Below are positions 12,601 to 22,200 of a stretch of 64,000 nucleotides of DNA, in pieces. Source of the stretch: Trichoplax adhaerens (lineage: Eukaryota; Placozoa; Uniplacotomia; Trichoplacea; Trichoplacidae); assembly GCF_000150275.1 (NCBI RefSeq), contig NW_002060946.1, forward strand, positions 2,685,454 through 2,749,453, read 5' to 3'. The notes beneath the pieces are model-generated. The model was given only the letters and a program-made list of their open reading frames with translations, was not told the DNA's origin and did not search any database. Position 1 is the first letter of the stretch. Each line of letters opens with the position of its first letter. Made by a program: the position numbers and the translations under genes.

Positions 12601-12739
12601 CTACAATACTTTCCTTACCAGCATATCTTGATGTTGCGTATCGATATGGTTAACAACGGATACCTAATCATAAATTGGCATTACTATTAAGCTAGAGAAT
12701 GTTTCTAATTCAATATTATTGCAAATTAAACGTTACCAT
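9629..12739 (-). CDS. SEC13: SEC13, COPII coat and nuclear-pore WD-repeat protein
   Basis: Thirteen exons in transcript order: 12737-12739 (ATG only), 12619-12663, 11520-11638, 11200-11281, 11055-11124, 10851-10940, 10637-10677, 10500-10556, 10354-10430, 10167-10287, 10025-10087, 9817-9903, 9629-9724. Phases close exactly to give 316 aa (human about 322). Signatures include [79 protein letters not shown] and [16 protein letters not shown], the blades of the open six-blade propeller. SEC13 pairs with SEC31 in the outer COPII cage and with Nup145C/Nup96 in the nuclear pore. The first coding exon supplies only the initiator Met; the ATG followed by gtaacg at 12731-12739 is the nearest phase-compatible candidate and is less certain than the rest. 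Confidence 0.95.
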
Positions 12740-13121
12740 TTTGAGAGAGAACTACACGACGACGTGGCAAAAATGGCGAACTCCTTGACTGCTTTGACCT
12801 ACAACAATGTCGGAGACTGCTGGCGTACTGTACCCGATGATACGGTAATACTTTCATTCTACAGTACTGTAGTTTGCGTCTATACTGTATACTATACTGT
12901 ACATACCGTACAGTACAGTACTATACGGCGAATGGTGCTGCACTTGTCACTCTATAGTATTATGGCTTCTATAATTGTACTCTACAGTACAGTACATACA
13001 GTACAGTAGAATATCCTGCACTGTACACTGTACATGTGCTTGGTATGCATTGAAGCGTTCCGTAGCAATGACGTTCGATAACACTGGCTGCAACTGACGC
13101 GATAGTAGGCTCACCTTACAC
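12740..13121. repeat. GTAC-rich palindromic array, 5' flank of SEC13
   Basis: Upstream of the SEC13 start lie runs of TACAG/TACTG (about 12826-12930 and 12975-13035), including CATACCGTACAGTACAGTAC. They switch orientation several times and so could fold into hairpins. A 96-codon open frame across them consists of repeat-driven residues and is not a gene. Confidence 0.6.
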
Positions 13122-13698
13122 GGCTACACCTGTTACCTGATTGTACAGTACAATGTGTGATATTACAGTCGAAATTTCTCTACGTGGTATACAGTACAGT
13201 ACAGTGTACAGTACTGTACTGTACTGTACACTGTACATTGTACAGTGCTGGAAGCAGAGTGGCTGATCGGGCTGGATCAAGCTGCCAATCTTGTCGCTTT
13301 GCAGAGCTCCGCTATGGAGTTTAGGAGTATAGTAATTTGATGTTATATTGCCTTTAGTAATCTATGCCTGTGCTATACATTCGATACAGGTACCACTGAT
13401 GTCAGTTGTAAATAGATAGTACCCTGCGAAATGATGGCTACACCTATTACCTGATTGTAGAATGTGGGATATTACAGTAGAAATTTCTCTACGTGGTATA
13501 CTGTAGTGTACTGGAAGCAGAGTGGTTGATCGGGCTGGATCAAGCTGCCAATCTTGCCGCTTTGCAGCACTCCGCCATGGAGTTTAGGAGTATAGTAATT
13601 TGATGTAATATTGCCTTTAGTAATCCTTGCCTGTGCTATGCATTCGATACAGGTACCACTGATGTCAATTGTAAATAGATAGTACCCTGCGAAATGAT
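13122..13698. repeat. Two-copy tandem duplication, one copy carrying an expanded GTAC array
   Basis: Copy 1 (13122-13435, 314 bases) and copy 2 (13436-13698, 263 bases) share GGCTACACCT, GAAATTTCTCTACGTGGTAT, CAGAGTGG, GATCGGGCTGGATCAAGCTG and the block ending ACCCTGCGAAATGATGGCT. Most of the length difference is a run of TACAG/TACTG repeats (about 13190-13248) in copy 1, where copy 2 has only CTGTAGTGTACTGG. Confidence 0.88.
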
Positions 13699-13749
13699 GG
13701 CTTATACTGTACTACGCTATAGACTTTGCAATACTGTACATGTACAGTA

Positions 13750-13809
13750 GGATACAAGCAACCTACAACCTACTGTACATGTACAGTAGGTTGTAGGTTG
13801 CTTGTATCC
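13750..13809. repeat. 60-bp perfect palindrome
   Basis: Positions 13750-13779 are the exact reverse complement of 13780-13809, with no loop, centred on ACATGT. The core is CCTACTGTACATGTACAGTAGG. A second copy of the core lies immediately to the left at about 13733-13751. Confidence 0.95.
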
Positions 13810-14765
13810 ATTGCATTACACTACTGAGAGCAGAAGCGTAGTTTAATCTGTCAAGTGCCTACACCTGAGCTTGTGGATTAACAAGTAAAATTGATAGTCT
13901 AAATAAAATCCATAGTACTATAATTATTACAGACGGATTTTACAACTCTGATCGTTATGACTTTGGACCTAGAGGCTACGGATGAGCAAGTGGAAAGCTC
14001 TTATAATAACGTACGCCAAGTCGCCTTTAATACAGAAAACCTTAAGATACACGCTTTTGCGCAATGTATTACTAATTGACCAGTTTCAGTACTGTAGTAA
14101 CTCTGAAACAGCTAGAAATAATGTAATACATCTAAGCTAGTATATGGTTAAACAATAATCAATTTAATCACGCATTTCCGGTATCTTTAAATTGATTGAT
14201 GACATGCAATGCCCATCTTGAACGCTTCTTTGAACACATACTGACATGATGAAACCAATTTTATAAAATAATCAGACTCGTACAACAATCTGAAATATAC
14301 AATATAGAGTACACTCGTATGTACACATATAACTATAATATTCATAGTATTGAAGGATTGCATACGAGATGTAGAATCCATAAGACAGTCAAATCATCTC
14401 TACCATATAGTGTACAGTACCAATTTACATTACATAGTTATTTAAAATTTAAATTTATAAACATACAATTTTTATGCCAAGCTGTCCTATTATATTGTAT
14501 GTAATAATATTATAAAGGCTACACAACTTGGTACGTACTGTACTAAGATACAAACTAATCCGTGATTGTACAGTAGTGGCTAAAGTATTGTGGATATTTT
14601 TTATTAATTTGCAATATTTAAACCAAATTAGAGTAATCAAACTTTGCTTATTTAAAACAATTAGAAATTGAATACCGTAATTGTGACTAAATTTTGCAGC
14701 TTAAAGAGCTGATACCTACTTGATATCAAAGACATTAAATACTGGCAAAGAATTAGCTATAGATA
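13810..14765. other. Intergenic, 3' flank of TMEM237
   Basis: AT-rich spacer with several 60-codon chance open frames on both strands and no splice-consistent exon. No gene recognised. Confidence 0.4.
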
Positions 14766-16133
14766 CTATACATCGATATCTTCACCGAGAATATCATTTT
14801 TTCGCCCGTATAAATATTTTTCTGGAATGGCTGTTATAGGATTAAAGGATACTAACATCCAGCCTGCTATAGCCAGTATTCCTCGTAGTAAATTAATAAT
14901 TCTCCATGAAGAAAATAAGGTTTGGCTCTGAGTAGTTAATCTACGAACATTCTGATCCGTTACCGTTGGCCAGTAAAAAGATTGATTAACATTATATAAA
15001 CCGATACGATAATCAATTTCAGCGATACTAGTAGACAGTATTAAGCTTAAAATATGAATTAGGATACACAAGGCCAGCACTGGGTGGCGAATAAAGCGGG
15101 TGATTAATGATACATATTCATGACTTTCTAGGTCAAAACGGTCCATAACCGATACAGTAGCGATCGCTAGTAAGAAATAGTAAACCGATTGAGCGGCTTG
15201 AGAAAGCCTGTTGTAACAGGCCAGCACAGTGATAGTTCCATTAACTTGATTTTCAATGGTAGAAATGGATATTGTTTGCCATAAAGCAAAGCCTGCTAGT
15301 AGGCCTTCACAAAAAAATGCAATCTTCATAAAGATATTAAATACTGAAGAACCTAACTGGGCTGAATTAGTAATATTACTCATTTTACTTTTTAAAGCGT
15401 CGATATCTTTATCTTTTTTCATGTCATTTAGGTTACTCTTGTTTACTCTTCGGAATCCGCCGCCGTCTGTTCGCTCAACATAAACAACATTAAGAGGTTG
15501 ACTGGGAAGTGATGGGACTAAATTGGGCGGCTCGGTAATCTCTATATTATAGTCTTTAGATGTAATGACATCTTCTGGTGATAAATTAAGATCGTGATCG
15601 AAATCTGCCTCTGAGTAATGCGATACTGCCGCAGCCGATGTCAACTGGTAATCTTTTCTTTTTTTGCCTTTCTTCTTTCTTGATCTTTCTTCATTTTTAG
15701 TGGTATCTCCATCAACAACATCTGGATTACCAAAAGAATCATTCATTTTTAAACCATCTTTATTTTCATGATCGTCTGCCTGAACACTAGCACGAGAGCC
15801 GCTTTCCATGTACGAATTATCCGCCATTTGTTGACCCGTGGTTCGTTTTTTCTTCTTTTTTATTGATTTAGGAACTATTTTCTCTTGATCATCATGATCG
15901 CTAGCAAATGCAGTTTCACGTTCTACTAGTTTAGCCCTTTTCTCTTCCACATTCTTCTTACGTCGTGAATTAGTAGTTGCTTTAGGATCTTTTGTCACAT
16001 CATCAGTGTCTTCTTGCAAAGCTCTCTTCTTTCTTGTTTTCTTTGTTTCTGTTGTATCAATCATCTGAATTGCACTTGATTGCGGTTTGCGAATTTTCTT
16101 ACGTTGCCTTGAATTGCTATTATCGTCCGCCAT
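14766..16133 (-). CDS. TMEM237: TMEM237, ciliary transition-zone membrane protein
   Basis: A single uninterrupted 455-codon frame. The N-terminal ~200 residues are low-complexity and strongly basic (repeated KKRKK/RRKK blocks with acidic patches), as in vertebrate TMEM237. A VVYVERTDGGGFRRV segment follows, then four membrane segments: around CEGLLAGFALWQ, SVYYFLLAIATVSVMDRFDL, ALCILIHILSLILSTSIAEI and INLLRGILAIAGWMLVS. The motifs DRFDL, RIGLYN and FYWP match the family between and after the helices. TMEM237 sits in the transition zone of primary cilia with the MKS/JBTS module and gates ciliary membrane entry. The absence of introns contrasts with the neighbours and hints at a retrocopied ancestor. 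No poly(A) remnant is seen after the stop. Confidence 0.9.
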   Translation of the reverse strand: MADDNSNSRQRKKIRKPQSSAIQMIDTTETKKTRKKRALQEDTDDVTKDPKATTNSRRKKNVEEKRAKLVERETAFASDHDDQEKIVPKSIKKKKKRTTGQQMADNSYMESGSRASVQADDHENKDGLKMNDSFGNPDVVDGDTTKNEERSRKKKGKKRKDYQLTSAAAVSHYSEADFDHDLNLSPEDVITSKDYNIEITEPPNLVPSLPSQPLNVVYVERTDGGGFRRVNKSNLNDMKKDKDIDALKSKMSNITNSAQLGSSVFNIFMKIAFFCEGLLAGFALWQTISISTIENQVNGTITVLACYNRLSQAAQSVYYFLLAIATVSVMDRFDLESHEYVSLITRFIRHPVLALCILIHILSLILSTSIAEIDYRIGLYNVNQSFYWPTVTDQNVRRLTTQSQTLFSSWRIINLLRGILAIAGWMLVSFNPITAIPEKYLYGRKNDILGEDIDV

Positions 16134-17334
16134 TTGTTCTCTAAATGTTATTCCAGATTGTTATTACCAAGCTAATATTTTGGGGATGTACTCGTACTAA
16201 TTATTATAAGGTAGCACACCTAAAATAAATAAATAAATTAATCAATGAAACACCGATAAGATCGCATAAGTATTTTTAGCGATATCGCGAATTAGCGACT
16301 GTATAAATTTAGTACTGGATTTGTAATGAAGATATAAAACTTAAAATTTCGACAGCATCATCTTAATGTAGTATCATTGCATGCAGTCTTTGCATATCCA
16401 TAGAGTCAGTTAGTAGCAATGAGAGTAATTTTATTCCAATTACGAGTGTGAAAGAGCCATAACAAATACTGTACAGTAGTCCTTGTTTACCTGCCTAGTG
16501 ATAATTTAATATTGATGTCGTATCGACAACCCCACTGTAGTAGCGATCGTCAAATCATAACTGTACTTAACAACAATCTAATATTCATCGAGTTCCATCA
16601 ATCAATTGAGCCAAGTCTCAGTTTGTTGCGCGTATCGTATTTATAGACATTATTACTGTTAGCCTATTGTGAAAATGCTTCTTTTATCATGAACGTATAC
16701 AGTGTGTACTCTAGAAGTATCTGTAATTCATAGTGCAAGTATTATTATTATTTATTTGTTTCTTATCAACACAAAATAATATTTTTTTGGCCTCAATTTA
16801 ATGCAGTTTGGTATTGCTTAAATCTGTAGCTTTAACGGCGAGATGTCACGCGAATGCAATGTTTGCGTTATGCCAAATTATCAAGGTAATGACGAGGTAT
16901 ACCGAATTACGATATGTATGTTTTACTTCAGAATCAATTAGCATGCCAACGTACCGTAGACGGCTGTCTATTGCTTTTGTTACTCTAGTGAAAGGTGACG
17001 ACCAAAGTTGCTTAAGGTTAAGATTCAACTGGATAGTATTTTACCAGTCAATTAATTGATTAACTGGGAATCTTTGACGTTCTGATACGCGTCCGTTAAT
17101 TGCGCATCTATAGCATCGTAGCTTGTAGTATTAACGATGATACTACGTAGTATTCCTATAAAGCTACAGCAAAGTGTAATATTAGCGCTCAAGTATAAAA
17201 CCCGGACAACGATGCCTTGGAGTAGCAGGATCATACGATGGAGGCCAGGCCAGGATTTCTAGTACTCGCATATCAAAAATTGTTGTACGATCAACAAAGA
17301 ACGGTAAGAAGAGTACAATAATAACGGTTGAGGA
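16134..17334. other. 5' flank of TMEM237 and intergenic DNA
   Basis: AT-rich. Around 16800-17060 a more GC-rich patch is open on both strands for 60-80 codons, but has no conserved motif or clear splice sites. No gene is assigned. Confidence 0.35.
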
Positions 17335-17464
17335 ATTCGAATGGCATTATTACGCAAGCGCAAAGGAGCAGTCGGCAATCCATACTGGAGCTGTTAAGCG
17401 GTTGAGGAATTCGAATGGTATTATTACGCAAGCGCAAAGGAGCAGTTGGCAATCCATACTGGAG
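17335..17464. repeat. Two tandem 64-bp copies
   Basis: Copies at 17335-17398 and 17399-17464 both read CGGTTGAGGAATTCGAATGG, then TATTACGCAAGCGCAAAGGA, then GGCAATCCATACTGGAG. Only a few bases differ. The following 150 bases are unusually rich in CCCGA/TCGGG words. Confidence 0.9.
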
Positions 17465-17639
17465 TCGTTATTGTAAATGGAGTGAAAACGCAACCCGAGC
17501 CCGATAAAACCCGATCCGATCCAATTGTTGATTTTCGAACCCGAAATGAAAACAATCGCTATACAAACACTGTATCGCCATCGAAATTCTGAAGGCGAAT
17601 CCTGCCCTCGGAGTCGGGTTTCGGGTTGACTTTTAACGA

Positions 17640-18165
17640 CACTGACACATACAGTACACTGAGTACAGTACAGTACAGTACACCACCGGGTGAATACTGT
17701 ACTGTATTGTACTGTACTGTACGGCAGGATACTGCAAGAGTGATTTATACTGTATCGTGATAGCTTTGTACAGTATTGACCGGCCTAGGATGGTCCAAAA
17801 GTTTGAAGTTGACTGTAAAGCCTTTTTAAGACTAGAGTTCGAGTTTGGGGCTAGTGGCAAACGGTAAGATTTGGTTGGGTTTAGTTTTAGAATAAAAAAA
17901 AATTGGTATACAGTACAGTACTGGACTGTAGTAAAAGACAATCTTACTGTACTGTACAGTGTACAGTGTACAGTACAGTACAGTACTGTACCGTATTCTA
18001 TGCAAAGTGCGAAGTACTGTACACTGTACACTATGTACTGTACTGTACTGTACTGTATGTCACGTGTACTGTGCTGTACTGTACTGTACACACCTTCTAC
18101 AGTTAAATTCAAGACCGCACCTCGAACCGACAGTACTGTACAGTACGTACTGTACAGCATGGAGC
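17640..18165. repeat. Large GTAC-rich strand-switching array
   Basis: Dense runs of TACAG and TACTG occur at 17650-17725, 17915-18080 and 18130-18160, with less repetitive DNA between. Open frames of 60-175 codons on both strands here have periodic Y-C-T-V-L-S-Q peptides and are artefacts of the 5-bp period. Confidence 0.85.
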
Positions 18166-19278
18166 CCCGTAGTCCTGCAGCCTGTTTGATTCTGTCGTTC
18201 TCTTTTCATCTCAGTGTGTTGTTGTGCACATTTCTTGTTCATAAAAACTTGAAACTTAAAAAAAAACTTATAGCGACTGGCTGATAGAACCTACACATTG
18301 CATGTTAAGTAGTAGTACTAACTTGACCTAATATATACCCATACTGAGCAATATACCTCATCCTAATCAGACATTGGCACCAGGACAGTCGACTGAGTAC
18401 AGTAGTGTGCTATGCCTTGAAACGCGAGATCATACTTTCTGAATTCCATTTCTCTCTTTCTCTCTCTCTCTTCTTGTGTCTTAATTAATTAAAATCAGTT
18501 TCTCAGTACATTTTGTGTGCAAATTCCTTAAGACTACAGGCTATATTATACCCATCGCAGTGTCGAAATTACAACCTCAGTCAATGCTAGGTGGTCTCGT
18601 CCACTTTACGAGCATTGCGCCCTGCACGAACAGTGAATGAAAGCTAGGTAATCCCTCCTACCGGCGACTTGCCGTTGTTGTTGACTTGTTCATTCGTCCA
18701 TAATCTCCATACCAGACGCTAGACAGTAAGACATGATCCGCTACATGCCAGACATTAAATAGACAAATATACAAGTGTGCAACCATTTTATTTTTGCTTT
18801 CATCAATCACAAACGATGACTGTCTACAGTATTTGTTGTAAGACTACTGCTGTTGTACGCATCATTGCAAGACTCTTATTGTCTCGTACTCTATTCAATC
18901 CACTCCCGCTACTCTCCAACATAAAGGTAACGTGATGATATTTTTATTGGTGGGGCTGGGCAACTAGTTTTGAAAAATAGCGATCGCGCTGTTTGTACAT
19001 ATGGCTGTATACGTATGCATATCATACATCCTCGTATATATACACTATAGTAAGTGACCGTATCAGGCGTACATGAAAAGAAAAGCTTTCAACGGAGCAG
19101 CATCAAGCCAGCTTGCGTATTTTAGCCCCCAATTTTTTTTTTTTGGCTAATCATGCTATCTTAATTGATGTAAAAAAAGAAAATTTATTCCTAGTTGAAT
19201 AGGCAGTATAGTATTAGGACGGTGATATCCGTAGTTCAATACTACTACTACGTTATTAATTGTGCTACGTGATCTTAG
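18166..19278. other. Intergenic or 5' part of the PDZ gene, unresolved
   Basis: The sequence contains a CT-rich run near 18450-18475 and a T-run near 19132-19143. I could not find the first exon(s) of the downstream PDZ gene, which may lie here. Confidence 0.3.
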
Positions 19279-22200
19279 ATCAACAGCCTTAGTGGTAACA
19301 GCGCAAAATTGCAAGGCTGAATTTGTCCCCTTTGAAGATTGCACACGATTTGGTGTTATTCCTACTCAAGAGATGATGATCAGTACAGCAACAGATGCCA
19401 ACGGTAGCGGTAGGTCTAAAAATGATAACTCATATACCATATTATGCTGTTGTTTGGTATTACCTATTTTTATGCGGTCATCACTTTGATTTCGTGCCCC
19501 CCAAAAAACACTATCAATCGTAATCAACAATGTTCTGTAAGCACAGCTAAGATCTTTTTTAGTGTTGATCCAAAATTTCAATAATTATCTAATTTTTACT
19601 CGGCCTCCACTATCAGCCAATTGGATGGATGGCCTTCGCGCCATCTTAACAGTTATCTTAGGCTATAATCTGTACGCCAATTAAGTTGGTAAAAGAATTC
19701 CCAATCTAAAAAAAGAGAGTATGATCGTGCTTCAAGCGGTCCATTTTTTATCGAAACTCTAAATATGGTAGAAAAGTAGATAAAACACGAAAGCAAAGCA
19801 CTTGAAAATTGACAAAGACGTCTTGCTGTACATTCGCATTCTTCAATAGACACCATCACAAATTAAAGGGGGGTCGATATCTTTTCTAGATAAGATAAAA
19901 TTGTACTAAAGGTACGTTATTATCAATTAATTGAAAAGAGTTGGTAGAGTGTTTATTGAAAGTAAAATAGAGATACTTAATCACGTTATTAGCGTAGGCA
20001 CAAGTAGGCCTTGCAAGACTATCAATTTCTTGGACGTCTGACAATTGCTTTGATTACATCAAACCATCTTATGACATTGCATTAATTTGATTTTTACTCA
20101 CTTTCTTTATCGTTTAATTAAAAGACGCCAACTTTAGCTAATAAGTAACAGTCGCGATCTAATTCTCACACAATGTAACGGTAAGTAAGTAATCTAATTC
20201 TCACACAATGTAACGGTAAGCAGAAATTAGCTTTCTTAATTTCTTTATGAAAGAAAAATTGCACAGTTCTATAGCGACAGCTTCCTGCTTAACTTAAAGT
20301 GTACATTAGCGCCGTCGAACTCGGCTACAGTTACTTAGTTATGGATCCTAAATTGTTTACTTTTATGTGACTAAAACGGTCATCAAACTGTTAGTTTGCG
20401 TTCTCCCATTGATATCTTTTAGTTGCCTAATTAAATTTTGAATGTTTAATGTTTAATCAATACTTTCCTCTTGGTGCTTAGACTACACTGCAATTCCATT
20501 TTATTTTCGAACTTTTTCCTTTCAGCAATTTTATCTCATATGAGCAGTATTGAAACTGACTTATCCTTTATGAATGATTTTAATCTTGAAATACATATCG
20601 TTCATCTGTAGTCATGATCTCCCATTCAAGGAATAATCTCATTTCATACCGATATTCATGTCATGCTAACTCTTTAAGCAAAAACACTACAAACCTCTAT
20701 GGAATGCATCAACGTATGTTTTACTAGCAATTTATTAATTAATGATAATCTCCTATTCATGCTTTCAAGTCAATGCCCGCTTGTTTTCGTTAAAATAATA
20801 CGAAAAAATGTTATTTTCTATCTACCGAGATGAAATTGACATCAATTTCCAAAGTTCGATGTTTTATTTTTTAGATTCGATGTTGAAAAGCGGACAATAA
20901 GAGTTTGTATAAATTAATACTCTGCTCTTGTAACCTGTCAAGCACTAATTCATGCAACGATGTCGTTTTCATCACAGCTAATTAAATTGACGCTCTTTCT
21001 TTCGTTGTCATATTCTAAAGACTGTGGGACCGAGATAGTTCATTACGGTAGTATCCAACTGTTTTAATCAAATCATCAATTTTTTGAATTCTCTCAATAT
21101 CCCTTGATATAGGATGTTGTTGGTCCTAATGCTTACAAATAACATAGAATTAATTTTGGTCAGTTTTAATTGCTGTTATATACTGAAACGACCATACCAC
21201 ATTGATCGCTAATTTGTTTCAAACAAAATTTTTATCCAATCGTTTAGAAATGTATCCTTTTATATAGATATCCATCATGACTGATTTCGAATGGTGAATA
21301 GCTTGCAAGTTAATTTAACGAGCAATATTAAAATAGCATGACACTGGCATCATTGATACTGAGCCAAGTGCATTAACTATTTTGATATTGTCTACAATTT
21401 TCCGAAAACACTCACTACTGCCGTAGTACATTATAATGAAATATGCTGACTCTATTACTGACATGATAAGCCTATTAGGGAGATTTATATAATCTGACAA
21501 ATAAAGAAGTGTTAGCAGCCGGTTCTTCGATAATCACTATCTTTTCTCTTACAATAGTATTCACAGAAGAATAACTCGCCTTCTTCATTCCTACTTCTGC
21601 AGATTGCTAGAACGTAATGCTGTTATTTATAGTCTACCAATAATCAATTCGTTTTCAATAGCAATACTGTCAGGAAATTTCATCACGTTAACGTTTTACG
21701 AAAAACTGAGCCTGCAATAAAGTGGTAAATTGGAATGATAATTTCTCTTTCAAATAAAGATAACGTTCGTTAAATGGACACTCTGACTTAAAGTATGATA
21801 GAAAATAAATTTGATTTACACACTGTGTAAGCAAATGAATCATCAGATACATTTTTATTTTACCGCAAGACTTGTAAGATAATATTGCCTCTCTGCTAGA
21901 ATAATATCGGTGTATTATGAGTATTGATGTCGTATTGGTTATCTACAGAATAATGTGTACTTTAAGAGTAACATTATACACTAAAACTATAGTTGCGAAG
22001 ACTAACAGTACACAACGTCATCAAATTTGCATTGATCCTTATCCTTTCTATTATCATTCACTAAAAAACTTGTTAATTGTAACGTCTGGTGGAGTTGCTC
22101 TATCCTGTACAGCATTTACTTATTTATCATATTTGTTGTCTGCTGCAAATATGAATAATAAGCATCATCATCAATTATCCAATAGGAAGTTATGATTAAC

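Noticed and set aside
15256-15483. Plus-strand frame opposite TMEM237
   Set aside because: Shadow of the conserved membrane-segment coding sequence on the minus strand.
17633-18284. Several overlapping open frames of 60-175 codons on both strands
   Set aside because: Their peptides are periodic strings of Y, C, T, V, L, S and Q produced by the 5-bp TACTG/CAGTA repeat, which has no stop codon in some frames.
21917-22195. 92-codon plus-strand frame with a hydrophobic segment
   Set aside because: Length is within chance expectation, there is no homology or splice support, and it lies between minus-strand exon candidates.
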